Origin: Siderastrea radians
Lineage: Eukaryota; Cnidaria; Anthozoa; Scleractinia; Rhizangiidae
Direction of reading: 5' to 3'
Assembly: GCA_964017195.1 (NCBI GenBank)
Contig: OZ024898.1
Location: 12,725,557 to 12,789,556, forward strand
Length of the DNA: 64,000 nucleotides
The notes below the pieces were generated by a model. It was not told where the DNA came from. It saw nothing but the letters and a program-made list of their open reading frames with translations, and made no database searches. Of the stretch, positions 34,117-45,324 are shown piece after piece. How positions within the stretch are numbered: position 1 is the stretch's first letter; every line of letters begins with the position of its first letter. Position numbers and translations under genes: made by a program.

Positions 34117-34265
34117 CTCTCCAGAGATGGCGACTCAAATGGACGGCCAAATGGAAGTTCCGTATTTATTTCCTATTTTCGGACCGCTTTTCCATTTTGC
34201 AGAATTCTGCTTTTCGGTTTGTCATAATTCTTAATGCTGCTTTATGGCATTCCTTCCAGTTGTCA

Positions 34266-35957
34266 CTTTCAGTGACACGCGCGTGCTGTCACGCATCGCA
34301 GTGCAACAATATGGTGATAAAAATAAATTAAAATGGTGAAATAAATTTTATTATTATTCAACTGCATTCAGTAGAGTACAAATAACACCCAAAACGAGTA
34401 CAAATATCCCACGGTATTTGTACTCCAGAAGACCGGTTTGACAGGTTTTCTACAAATGCCACGTCAGGCTTTAGGCTTACAAGGTGAACGATGAAAAAAA
34501 TGGCCGAAACGCTCGTTTTTCCGGAAGAAAACAATGAATGCTTCCCAAATTTTGAGGGTTTTAACGAAAACGAGATCCTAGAGACAAGCAATGACCTAGA
34601 CGACAGTGAAATTTCTTTATTTATTGAAGAAAATCGAAACGTATTAAAATACAACAGAAAATACAAAAACTGACCTCAAGTCCGTTAAAGAAACAAGGGC
34701 CATTGAAGAAATTCCCGCCGAGGAACTTAACAACCTTTTATGTCATTTGTTTGTCAAAGTCAGGAAACGGAACCCATCATTTCTCAGGAGCTGTCTTCAA
34801 CAAATGCACAATTGTTGTCGATCAGAAATCTCCACCGCTATCTCTTCCAAAACGACCCGTGGTTAGTGATTCGGACGAAGATGACTGAGCTTGAAGTGCT
34901 GTTTAACTTTGTTTGACTTGACTTTCGAGTTCTGTTTGTTCTGTCGAGTTCTTTCTTTTCGTAGTTTTACTCGGTGACCAAGAACATTGTTGTTTATCTA
35001 ACTGTAAACCCGAAAATAATTCAGTTTTGCCTTGTTCCATCTTTGTTTTCCTTGCAAGTTTGAAATAAAATCCCGACGCTTCGCTCGATTGACACAGGTT
35101 TGACAAGTTTTCGTTTTTGACCAATCAACAACAACCTCACGTCAAGCGCGCGAAACCTGACTCCGCTGGCGCGCTCACTCGCTGCTCAGAAGTCACGTTA
35201 GTTTGTCACGCGACTCAGGCAGTTTATAAACCACTTTTCCATTTTGTAGCTAAGTTGAATAATAAATCCCTTATTAGACGGTTTAGTGTGTAGTATCGTG
35301 GGATATTTTTACTCGTCTCTTGTATTTTGACTCGCCCTACGGGCTCGCCAAAATACTGCGCGACTCGTAAAAATATCCCACGTGTTTGCACGTGTTTCTC
35401 GTGTGCCAAACAGGCCGCTTGGGACTCGCGAGTTCAAATTTGCATCAAAAACTGCATTCCTGAGATGCCTTTGAGTAGGGAACTTGTGCTGATCATAGGC
35501 AGAAACAAATTTTCCATCAGATTCGAAAGTTTGTGCTATATTTTAAGGATCAGTTTGTGGACTCGAATGAGTCAAAATCAGGCCAAATCAAACTACAAAG
35601 ACTGTTCTTTCGGAAACCGGGATTCTTTTGTCGAAGGCACAAGGTCAAGTGTATTAATTTTGGCGAAATCCCAGGCCGGTCGGAAATTTAAGGTTCGTGA
35701 AGCTGCATGCCTTTGAGTATATATACATTTATAGAGTATGTCAAACTCCAAGTTTCTAAAACCGCCTCCCCGAGCTTTAAGTCGACAAACCAAGCACATA
35801 ATAACATACATTAACACAGTGTTCATCTTTCTAAGCGTTTTATTTGACTTTCATCCGTTCAAAAAGCCTTAATTATCGTATTCACAAAATCCTTTGTACA
35901 CAACCGAAGCGTCCATTAATATTCAGCTAGCACAGGTCCGCAACACAAACGGAGGAT
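34266..35957. mobile_element. 1.7-kb insertion in element G with tyrosine-recombinase relic and hairpins
   Basis: G copy 2 reads continuously TTTCAGTGACCGGCGTGTG (about 63920), whereas here the halves are at 34250-34266 and 35956-35970. The insert has a left end with GAGTACAAATATCCCACG and a right hairpin (35297-35384) containing CGTGGGATATTTTTACTCG inverted on both arms. ATTATTCAACT is shared near both sides in inverted orientation. Exact termini are not certain. Confidence 0.6.
34491..34888 (+). pseudogene. Internally deleted tyrosine-recombinase-type (Crypton/DUF3504-like) gene
   Basis: The frame starting at 34491 encodes an acidic N-terminus, then LFIEENRNVLKYNRKYK; after a stop the sequence continues TDLKSVKETRAIEEIPAEEL and NNLLCHLFVKVRKRN. 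This resembles the N-terminal, SAM-like region of tyrosine-recombinase proteins common in invertebrate genomes. It then jumps directly to GAVFNKCTIVVDQK and a basic/acidic C-terminal tail (LPKRPVVSDSDEDD). The catalytic core is absent, so it is a deletion derivative. Family assignment is from memory of the motif and moderate. Confidence 0.4.
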
Positions 35958-36483
35958 GGTAAGCCTGTGGACCGGCGTGTGAAGTTCAGAACAACTAGCG
36001 TCATTGTTAGCCGGCGAGCGAGAAAAGAGGAAATTCTCTCGCCGTTAAAGATGGCATCTAAATTTTTCGATTTAGATTGGTTCTATCTACTCAGTGTTTA
36101 GTTTAACGAAATGAGATTCCCGCAACAAAAACGAAATACTATAGAAAGAACGAACGAACAAACGATCACTACTGCGATGATCACATCATTTGTATTCCCA
36201 CCGTTCACATCATTCATTCTAAACGGAAGTTAACATGACTATTTTTCCCTTCACACGGTCAGCTTCCTGAGTCAGCCCAAGTCTTAATAACTGAAATGGC
36301 TATTTCGATCCCAGTTTCAGCTTCTCGTCGAATTCCTTCTTTAGCTAGGGAAAAATTAAACGTTTCAGAAAACTTGTAGAATATTTTTTCGACGATGACG
36401 ATGATAATTAGATGGAGGAGGAGGAGGAGGAGATGTTACGCAAATTAACTTCTCACAAAACAATCTTTTAAAATACCTCAATA
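35958..36483. other. Interior of element G near its right end
   Basis: Matches the last bases of G copy 2 (about 63926-64000: CCGGCGTGTGAA, TAGCGTCATTGTTAGC, AAAAGAGGAA). No gene seen. A GAG-rich simple run lies at 36414-36435. Confidence 0.6.
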
Positions 36484-36669
36484 CAATTTGCATCAGACGT
36501 TATTACAATTTGCGTATATTTCCAAGTATTGCAAAATGCTGCAGCCCCTATTACAAAATGTGTAGGTTAGATTTATTACAAAAATTCTGCACCCTTTATT
36601 ATGAATGCGCACAATATTACAAAATGCCGCAATCCTTATTGAGAAATGCGTAACCTATTATAAAATTCG

Positions 36670-37355
36670 TCAAGACGACACCGTGCAAAGGATTGTTTTA
36701 TTGGGAAAAGCTTTCCAAAGGTGAAGAATGTACCAACGTGAGCACGCATTACCAGAAAGCCCATGTTAAGAACATCAAAAGATTTTTCAGTACCAAGAAT
36801 ATCAGGCCCTGTACGTCTGAAGGATTTGACAAGGCTCGAAACATAAGGATTTCAACTCTTTCTGACGAGGCCAAGGCTCCAAGAATTATGCCTGTCATTA
36901 AAGACATACCAAATGCCGTTACATTTTTATCTAATTCAGAATCTATGGCTACAAGAAAAGAGGGAGAACATTCTTAACATAAGTAAAACACGTGAGCGCG
37001 GGCTCGAAGTGCTAAAGGATTTCTTCTTACCTCCAGTCAAGCCGTGCTGGGCAGATCTAGACTTGAGAGACGCCGGTCCCGGCGTGGGCGTAACGAATTA
37101 TGAACTTCGTTCCGAGATGATGAAATGGTGAGAATTCGTGGTTCTGATTATCGAGTTCGGTGCCACAGATCAAGAGGACACAGTGGCCAGGGTGAACGGG
37201 AAATAACTAATTCAGACATTGCTGATGTTCTAGTCGATGGTGCTACATTAGAGTGCGATCGCTTTAAAAGAATCGGAGATCCTTCAGCAGAGGAAGTTCG
37301 AAGCAAAAACTACAAAAAAGAACGCATGCAAGGATACATGATTCCCCAGTTCTGA
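36670..37355 (+). pseudogene. Gene 'U' 3' part, after element G
   Basis: Reads KGLFYWEKLSKGEECTNVST, HYQKAHVKNIKRFFSTKN, TSEGFDKARNIRISTLSDEA, then in other frames LPPVKPCWADLDLRDAGPGV, GSDYRVRCHRSRGHSGQGE and NSDIADVLVDGATLE. Joining it to the 5' part (ending at 23739) gives a continuous protein with basic and coiled segments. At least two frameshifts make it nonfunctional. I do not recognise a known domain. It is present only once here because the copies in the later units end at the G junction or at the unit boundary. Confidence 0.5.
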
Positions 37356-37740
37356 GAGAATACATCCAAAGCAGATCTAGAGTCAGCGAGCCTCCCGATA
37401 GTCAGCTACACAAGAACCCAAAATGTGAAACCCACAGGCATTTTTGTCTGATTTTTGGAAACATAGCTATTTTTACCAACTCGGGTACGCTGATTTCGAA
37501 AATTATTGTTGCCAAGCTCAATTCTTGTGTTAAGATGGTGTTTTGGGGCATTTAATTATGACATCATTGTCCAAATAAGGAGTTTTCTTTCCTTTAGCAA
37601 TTTCAAGGTAAATAGATTCAGAAAATATTTCAAATCGTTATTAGTGTATTGTGAAGCTGATTCTAAGATTTTCTGACAATTTCTACGCTTTTTCTATGAA
37701 TATCGAGCCGTCACATGACAATTGACCACACCCTCTTATC
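37356..37740. other. No gene recognised
   Basis: Sequence between the end of the U relic and the start of the second tandem unit. Confidence 0.4.
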
Positions 37741-38285
37741 TCAAATTCACCTTATCACGGGAATAGTTTTCACATTTTGTTGAAAAACGAATGTGATTCT
37801 TGTATTGATAAAAAGTTGCAATTGAAAACATGCAACCCTTTCACTGATATCGTCAATAGCACGAATTCTCGGCAGTTGCAAAACCTTCCGGTGCCTGCCC
37901 TAAACAAGGTAAGGTAAAAACTTTTTACGGCTAATTCAAAGGTAAAAACTAATGAAAAGACAAAGGGTAGATTTATTTCAAGCGTACGCGTATTGCTGTC
38001 GCATTTTGACTGTTGGCATTTTTAATTGTTAATTAAAAACAATAAACAATCCCAGTGGGCAAACGTTACAATTATAAGCGAAGTGTGACTGGAAAGAAGG
38101 ATGGCGGCACCGTTGGTATCAGCGGTTAGCAAATAGTCTTTGTCCGGCGACCTGCGTTCCCACATTGCTGTGCAAACATCAGCGATGTTTGACATACACC
38201 ACAACGACCGCTTGATCCACAAAGAGAGTGCCAAAGAGAGACAGAAGCAAGATAATGAAGCTGTCAGAGAATGCTCTACATTCTA

Positions 38286-39743
38286 CAGGGTGTCCCAAAA
38301 GTTCGTTCCTCTTATTTCATGCGCCATAACCTTTGATCGAAACTTTATTTTTAAATGAAATTTCTACAAAAATGTTTTTTACTCTATCGAGTACATGTAT
38401 TTAGAAGTTCAAAATCTGGCATGCCCTCCTTTGTTTTTTATCACATTATGTAGCCGTTGCGGCATGGAGTGCGATAAGTCATGTAGCGTGGAGAGCGTGA
38501 TTTTCTTCCAGGCTTGTTTGAGCCGTCTTTTCAGATCCTTCATGGTCTTAGGAGTTGGGTCTTTGTAGACAGCTTCATCCATTATGCTCCAAAGATTCTC
38601 TACAGGATTGATATCTGGCGAATTTGGAGGCCAGCTTGTTTTCTCTATAAAACTTGGCAGGTTTCTTTTGCACCATGCTTGGGTGGCCTTGGCTGCGTGT
38701 GCTGGCGCCCCGTCTCGGACGAACGTCATGTGTCGATTCGAACTGAAAAGTTTTCGTTTGTCTATTGCTTCATTCACATTTTTACGGCGAAGGAGAGGCT
38801 TCACTTCTTTCTCTAATATGTTGTTGATGTAGTAGTCGGCAGTCAAAGTCTGTCCTTGGGGCATAAAATGAAGCTCAGTGACACCGCGGCCTGTCATTCC
38901 GCCCCAGGTGATCCATTTTGAGCTTTTTTTCACCTGGTATGCAGAAGGCACTTGGCTTTCCTGAGACCCCAAACAATATCATTCTTGGGATTAGGCAGCT
39001 GAAAGAAATATTTTGGACATTCGTCCGTAAAAAGAAAATCACCCCATTCTTCTGTAGTAAGGTTTCTGTACTGCCTAGCAAATTTCAGGCGGGCTGCACG
39101 TTGCTTGGCGGTGAGCAGAGGTTTCTTTTGCCGTCTCAACGGCCTCCAACCTTCGCTTGTCATGAACCTCCAGACGGTGTTTTTTCCCCCAACGAGGCCT
39201 TTGTTTCTAACTGTTGTGAGAGCTGCCTCGTCCAATTTCACCTTTTGTACTTAGCTTTTATCAGACCTTTTTTAGCTGCTTAATTCACGACTTTCGGTCT
39301 TCCCGTTCGTTTCTTGTCTTCGAAACCTTCATTTCGCGACGACCATTTTACTACCCAACGTTCGGATTTTTCCATTTTTTTAGCAATTTATTTTACTGAT
39401 AAGCCAGTAGATCTAAGTATAAATGCTTGGGCTCTTGAGTAGCTGAGCTTTTTTGCGTTAAGAGGGTTCATCTTTCAAGATAAACCACAAAAAACGAGGA
39501 AAGAGTGCTAGCAATTCCGGTACAAAATACGAAAAATATTTGGCCGGAAATATACACGCGCTCGCGCACCTTTAGCGGGAAAATGAACGAATTCAATATT
39601 CGAGTCAAACGATGGCACAGCAAATTTATAACATTTAGCTAGATTGAAATAGACAACTTTTGTTTGAAAGATTTGTTTATCGAGTGTAATAGTACTGAAT
39701 TACAGACCTATAAAGTAGAGGAACGAACTTTTGGGACACCCTG
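38286..39743. mobile_element. Mariner-type transposon (DD37E) with perfect inverted ends
   Basis: Ends are 27-bp perfect inverted repeats starting CAGGGTGTCCCAAAAGTTCG. TA flanks at 38284-38285 and 39744-39745. The equivalent position in unit 3 (about 45878) reads ATTCTACACTACAAAA without insertion, so the element came in after the units duplicated. Length 1458 bp. Confidence 0.93.
38409..39471 (-). pseudogene. DD37E mariner transposase (several stops and frameshifts)
   Basis: Starts at 39471 (MNPLNAKKLSYSRAQAFILR), an N-terminal HTH with an internal TAA after GLSVK; then WVVKWSSRNEGFEDKKRTGR with an HTH-hook-like GRP motif and another TAA. A frame change leads to NTVWRFMTSEGW and FLFTDECPKYFF (first Asp). 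Another frameshift near 38970 precedes KWITWGGMTGRG, MTFVRDGAPAHAA (second Asp) and SPDINPVENLW (Glu). Thirty-seven residues separate the second Asp and Glu, the DD37E signature. The ends are perfect but the transposase is dead, so this copy could move only with a transposase supplied from elsewhere. Confidence 0.85.
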
Positions 39744-41747
39744 TACATTACAAAAATTTGGGGTGTTCTCGCCACAGACAAATGGGACACCGCAGAACAT
39801 TACCACAAAACATCTTGCGACTCCAGAAATTGTCCAGTCTCCCGTCCAAGCTCCTTTTTTTGGGACAGACCAAGCTTGAAAGATTCGTTGAACAGAGGCT
39901 ACTATCTTCAGACAGAGAAGAAGAAGAACGGTAGCGGGAAGAAGGGGAGAAACGAAACTTCCGTGTCCTATTCGAGAGAATAATCCGCCTACATTTGCCA
40001 GCCTTTATACCAGTAATAAATTGATCCTTTGTGATTAACAATGTGCAGTTATTTTGCCAATGCCCTTCGATTTGATACCCTGTTCATTCAATTGAATGAC
40101 ACATGGCCATTTTTCTTTTGCGGAATTTAAGAAACCGGCAAATCATATATTTTTGGAAATCTATATCTATTAACCTATCCAACGATATATGTAGTTTGCC
40201 GGCGTGCTTTCCTTAAAAATGGTTCGCATAGCAATTTTTTCTCGGAGGACACCTGCGAAGGTCCGGAGTAACCCTAAAGGATGGCCAGTTTACAAGTGAG
40301 CTTGGTAACTCTTTGCCTTTGGCCATGGCAAATGTCCTCAGGCTGCCTATTGTTATAATCTCACAAAAGGAAAATTTTCTCATAATTCCAATTCTCGCGA
40401 TTTTTTTTTAACTTTTCACCTATTTTGCTCGAGTCAAGAAGACATAAACTCTTCATCCTCTGATGATAAAGTTCGTTGAACAGCGCGACACATACGATTT
40501 CTATAATTAAGATGCCTATGGTTATTTTAAATTCACTTTCTTCCCAGTGATTGCACGATTATAAAGGCACGCGTAAAACTGTAGTCAGACAGACAGTCTC
40601 AGTGCGCGCCATATATATTTTAGAAAAACTGAGATGTTATCTTATAAAACAAGTCGCAAACGCCTCATCTGTGCAACCATCAAGTTATGTATGCAGTTGA
40701 GACGTTTGCTAAGCACACAAGAACCTAGAGTCGTTCGAGGCGATGCTATTACGCTCCTTTAATTTCGTGCTCAGCGACCTCCCACGTGCATCCATAAGTT
40801 AATAGTGTCACGCTGTGCGTTTACGACTTATTTATTGTTTACATTTTTTCGTTTCAAATATCATTCAACCGGACTTTCTTGCCTCAGCTTTTGTTGTGCT
40901 GGCACACAGGCAAACATGAAGCTCTTTTGGTTGCTATAGTTTACATTATCAGCCTCATCTAAAGTTGTTAGCAATTCGGCTTTCAAGGTCCTGTCCACAT
41001 TTCTTCGTTTTTCGTTTAAAACAAATACTTATGGGTACGTTTTATGGCTATCTTACAAATGAAAACGATCAAAAAACAATGTTGAAAACGAATACTCGAA
41101 CTATCGAGAGGCTCAGTTGGGTAACAAACGGAGACTTTTAAAAGAGTGTGCGCTATGGAGTTCAACATGAAAATAAGTAAACAGATGTAATGGTTTTTAT
41201 AGTAAACGCAGTACTGTACATGAATTAAAACGATATACGAGACGCTGATGGAGGCAAAATCATATTAATAAGATTTCGGCCTAAAAAAAATGAAAGACAT
41301 ATAGCAATATTGGAAACGTTTTATGGTTTACTCCTTACATTGAAATAAAATAGTAGTGCATGTCACGGGGATCATATTTTGTGATTTTCGGCCATGGTAT
41401 GGCATATTGACAAAAGTGTGTAGGGGCGATAACGAGACAGTGAATTTACAACCAAGCCGATTTTTTTTACAACCTTGATTTCTTGACCTAAAAATGCGTT
41501 TCAAGAAGCTGTGATGTGCTATGAATTCTCTTCTCTTTAATATTCATGTAGTTTTGCCAACGTTAGGGAAGGCTTACCCTGACACTCGTCAAACGAAATT
41601 TTCTTTTACAAACTCTGGCAAAAATTCAGCGCACAGTGGTTATAGATATTAAATTTCTAAAGCTGATGTTTCCGCTCTAGTATTACACCCAACCTCGGTG
41701 CAAATAGGATTGGTAGTGTTTGTCAACTAAAGAGGAGTTTTACTTAC

Positions 41748-41819
41748 AGAAATTGCAGCTCAGTATTGTTATCAAAAACACCTTTGGGCAGTTCCTTCAG
41801 CTGGTTGTTATTCAAGAAC
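41748..41819 (-). CDS. Leucine-rich-repeat exon (72 bp), unit 2
   Basis: Minus-strand exon between acceptor TTGTTAACAG and donor GTAAGT. It encodes FLNNNQLKELPKGVFDNNTE then LQFL. Same length and intron phase as the exons in units 1 and 3; residues that differ are at the variable positions of the repeat. As in the other units, no other recognisable exon lies close by. Confidence 0.8.
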
Positions 41820-42129
41820 CTGTTAACAAATAATAATATCTTGTCAGCAAATAGCATTTAATCGTTTATTGTCTTTAATGAATAGTTAGCTAAATCATAA
41901 CATCCTATTGTTCAATTAAACTTCAGCTGAAGTGTTTTTTTTAAATATAAACTAACTGCGATTTTGAGACGGCAATACTATAATTGACGGCTATTTGGTG
42001 AAACTTATGTTCCGTGTTGGCCAGAGTCGCAAAGCAATGGAAGTCAACACGGAAAATAAGTCTTCTTCCAACTAGCTGTCTATATAAGCAAATATTGCAG
42101 TCTCGAATCTGCAATCGGACATGCAGAAT

Positions 42130-42952
42130 ACCGTATTTTCTCGATTAAACGCCGGGGGCGTTTATTTAAAGCTCGGCCTCGTAGATCCGGTGTTTATTCG
42201 AATCCGACGTTTATTCGGGGCCCGGCGTTTATTAAGTATAGTGAGTGCATTTTTCGACCTTTTTCAGCCATTCATTTTTTTTTTATTAGCAGTACTGGAG
42301 GTTTGTTGAATTAAGAACCAAATTTCAACAAAAACGTTAAAAATATAAAACAATGTCACCAACTTTGTCGTATCTCAGTGAATCATTTAGGTAAGTCATT
42401 ACCAAAAAACGTCACTGACAGGAACGGTGATTAAGGCTCTTCTCAACGATAATTTTTCTCCGTGAAACACGGAATAAATGTGTCGGCAACTGCTCGACAG
42501 CAAACGTACTTTGTAAGCAATTGAGAACAAGGCGGTGTCGAGGTTCGTGCTCCACGAGTTATGAGAAAGGCAAAATTATGGAACGATTCGAGAAACTGCT
42601 GGAAAAACGTTAGAGAAACCCTCGAGATGATCCTGGCTTGATGACAAGACCTGCATAAAAGTTACCATAATTAAAAGAAATTGGCACGATACCTGACGTG
42701 TCGTTTGTTTTTCCTTTTTTGTAGTTAGAATAATTGTAATTGGTAGTTTAGGTTTGGTAATCAGTGGGTAAAATTCAAATAAAATGGTAGAAAGGGAACT
42801 AGTATGCAGTTACGACATATAATCCTGATTTAAAAAACTCGTCTCGAATAAACACCGGGACCCCGAATAAACGCCGGGGGCGTATATTTTAAACTTGGCC
42901 CTGTAGATCCGGCGTTTATTCGGGGAACGGCGTTTAATCGAGAAAATACGAT
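42130..42952. mobile_element. TIR element with CGTATTTTCTCGATTAAACG ends, unit 2
   Basis: Left CCGTATTTTCTCGATTAAAC and right, inverted, ATCGTATTTTCTCGATTAAA. Subterminal arrays of CGGCGTTTATTCGGGG occur at both ends in opposite orientation. Non-coding. A near-identical copy is in unit 3 (about 49076-49895), so insertion preceded that duplication; unit 1 lacks it. Confidence 0.8.
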
Positions 42953-44723
42953 ATGATATGTCTAAACACTTTGGTGTTGGTGGTATTTTTGAAGAAAAAT
43001 GTCAGGAATTCACAGCGTTTTATACATGACACCTCTCAGTTTATTCCAAAATGGTTAAACCCAATGTTAGAGTAGAGCCCTCCGCCCTTCACCTATGTGC
43101 GAGGGGATTTTTTTCTCTTCAACCAAAAAAAAGTGTTGTATGCAGTGATTTATCCGTGAACTTCTTGGGCAAACTTAACTTGGATTTAACAGATTGACTG
43201 GAGCATTTCTTTGCGACAAGCTAGTACTTCTTTTATCTCGTTGGCCAAAACAAGAATTTTTGGAAGTAATGATTAGTAATGATTTTTCGCTTAAAAATCA
43301 GTCAAGTTAGATACACGTGGGAGTCCATTAAATAGTGATCGTTTTACCAGCAATAATTTTGTTTTAATCTTTAACGTCACTAGAGTAAAGCGTGCGTTAC
43401 CCATGGTTACACACCAAGGCACAGGAGCTCGCTGACGGATCCTCGCTACTTAAGTGACGCTATTTTCCTCGAGTTAAGTTTAAAGAGGAAAACCTTCATC
43501 CTCTTATGATGAGGGTTGTTAAAAGTACCATTCGTGCGACTACCAGAAGTCAGATGGCTATAGTTTCTTCAGCTTTTTCCAGTGATTGCACGAATATAAA
43601 TGCACCCGTAACACTGGTGTCAGACAGACAATCTTAGCGCGCGCAGTTGTATCTCAGAAAAACTGAGAAGTTAGTACACTGGACAAAACAGTTCAGGATA
43701 TGGTTAAACGATGTTAGGTTAAATGATTTACTTAAGTTCCATTAAATAAGGCAGCATAGTAGAAAGGAAAATTACACACACGTAAACCTCTTGAAATACA
43801 CAAGTGTTTACCTCAAGACCACAAAAGAGCGGGAAAACACGCGCGGCCAAATCGGTTCTCGCACCAAAAATTCGCTATATTCTAGTGAATGTCTATTAAG
43901 TCTTTCAGTTTGCTTCACGGCAGAATTTGTTTGAAACATGTAATGAGCATCATTCTTCGTCTTTTTAAGAGCGCTGGCAAAGGACAGTCTATGAACAAAT
44001 TTCTACATGTACATCTGTTTGGTGAGCAAAAAATCTGGCTCTGTCACGAGTCTTCGAGTCCCTCCAGTAATTTTGCTCCTGAGATGAGTTTTCCTGTGGC
44101 TCATTTTCTTTCCCCGTAACAGGTTTCTCAAAGGGCTCATGTGCTACCTCAGGTAATACCAGTTATCAAAAAGTATTTTCCATCTTTTTGCAGTAGTTTT
44201 TACCTATTATTGATATCTAACCTCTGCAAGTGCACTGATTAGAAAATTAGGTTTCTTTGTGTGGAAAAGATTTTTCAAACTCTCCTTTTTAAAGCGAGCA
44301 TTTGTTGAACATTGTAGCTAAGCATTGCGTTGTAAGCAAAATGACCCTATCTATTAAAACAAAAAATATAAACATTGCACAAGCAGGACACATTGTTGGC
44401 GCGGAGACGTACCTGCTGGGCGTACTTTCTTGCCTTTTTCACCGCCTTAATGGGCTATTGAGGGATTTTTAAAAAATTTCCCGTGTGAAATTTCCTCTTC
44501 AAGTTTGCTGCTGTCTTGTACGGAATTTAGGTAAGGCATTTAAAAGTTACAATCATTTAGGGACAAGTCATAATTTATCGTCTGGAGGGGTGGTGGCGGA
44601 GGATTTTGAGGGGATCAATTAATTTTGGAGGGAGCGAAAGGAGGGTTAACTCAGAAATCGCTGAGTGAATGGGGGTGTAGAAAAAATGAGGCACTGATTT
44701 ATCTTAACGTTTCTTTTTTACAG

Positions 44724-45324
44724 CCACGCAAAGAGGCTGAGATGTCGCCGCCTTAACAACTTGTTTGTTGCTTCACAGTTCACGGTGGAGATCTTTTTCG
44801 GCTTCTCGTTATCTTCAATGGCGTGAGATATTTCCTAGGCAGTTTCTTCGTACATCAGTTTAGTTAAGACCGAGGAAAAGCGCAATCAAAAGCGCAATCA
44901 GGAGAAAGCTGCTTGGTCTGAACAGAGGTTACAAGAAATATTCTAGATAACATACGTGATTTAGAAGAAAACGTCGAAGACGCAAAAAACTTGCTCAACC
45001 CAGAATCCAGTAGTTACCATAGACAGAAGGAGCAGTAAATGCTTAAGCGACAAGCTTCCAGTCTCATTGAAAGCAATTGCTTAAAAAGACGAAAGCTATC
45101 TTCTCAGGTTCCATAACCTAGACTTGATGATGAAGACAAAGATTTCATTGTAAAAGCAATCGAAGAGAAAGCCACCATACTGTGCTTTATACTAGAAAAA
45201 GAGTAAAGAGAAGGGAACTTCTTACCATTGCTAACTACAAACTGGGAAAAAGGTTCATTCGATCGACTTTGACCATTTACAAACAGGGCTCAGCCAAAGA
45301 ATAAGAGAACCATGTTCTGCGGCA
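44724..45324 (+). pseudogene. Gene 'U' 5' part, copy 2
   Basis: Close copy of 23139-23739 with the same acceptor-like start and similar frame breaks. It ends at GCGGCA and is joined directly to the start of unit 3. Element G and the U 3' part are missing at this junction. Confidence 0.5.

Larger units (their letters stand above)
26710..34141 (-). mobile_element. L2/CR1-like LINE, 5'-complete, inserted in element G
   Basis: The LINE runs on the minus strand from 34141 to a 3' tail of ATT repeats at about 26710-26738. GACGGCCAA flanks it on both sides (26701-26709 and 34142-34150) as the target duplication, and the unoccupied site is in G copy 2 (TTTGACGGCCAAATGG, about 63790). It encodes an AP endonuclease and RT N-terminus (32069-33862) and an RT C-terminal segment (26958-27440). 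The middle of the RT, including the YADD box, is missing at about 31985. The DM-gene transposon (27443-31952) is inserted in it. Confidence 0.85.
23737..36669. mobile_element. Element 'G': long-TIR transposon with OTU/F-box gene, host to nested insertions
   Basis: The left end (23737-23875) consists of spaced copies of GCATTTTGTAATAA. The right end (about 36484-36669) holds the same series inverted (TTATTACAAAATGC-like), with matching spacers such as AATAAATCYARCCTAC, giving imperfect inverted ends of about 140-185 bp. Gene U is split at these ends (5' part to 23739, 3' part from 36670), so this is an insertion. Subtracting the LINE (26710-34141) and the 1.7-kb insertion (about 34266-35957) leaves about 3.8 kb of G itself. 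Its only recognisable gene is the OTU/F-box gene on the minus strand. No transposase is visible, so this copy is nonautonomous and its superfamily is unknown. A second copy begins at 52263. Confidence 0.7.
37741..45324. repeat. Tandem segmental duplication, unit 2
   Basis: Starts TCAAATTCACCTTATCACGG, which recurs at 45325 as the start of unit 3. It contains the mariner insertion (38286-39743), LRR exon (41748-41819), a TIR element (about 42130-42952), the TATA-containing blocks and the U 5' fragment (44724-45324). Without the mariner the unit is about 6.1 kb. Most of it is more than 90% identical to unit 3 by eye. Confidence 0.9.
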
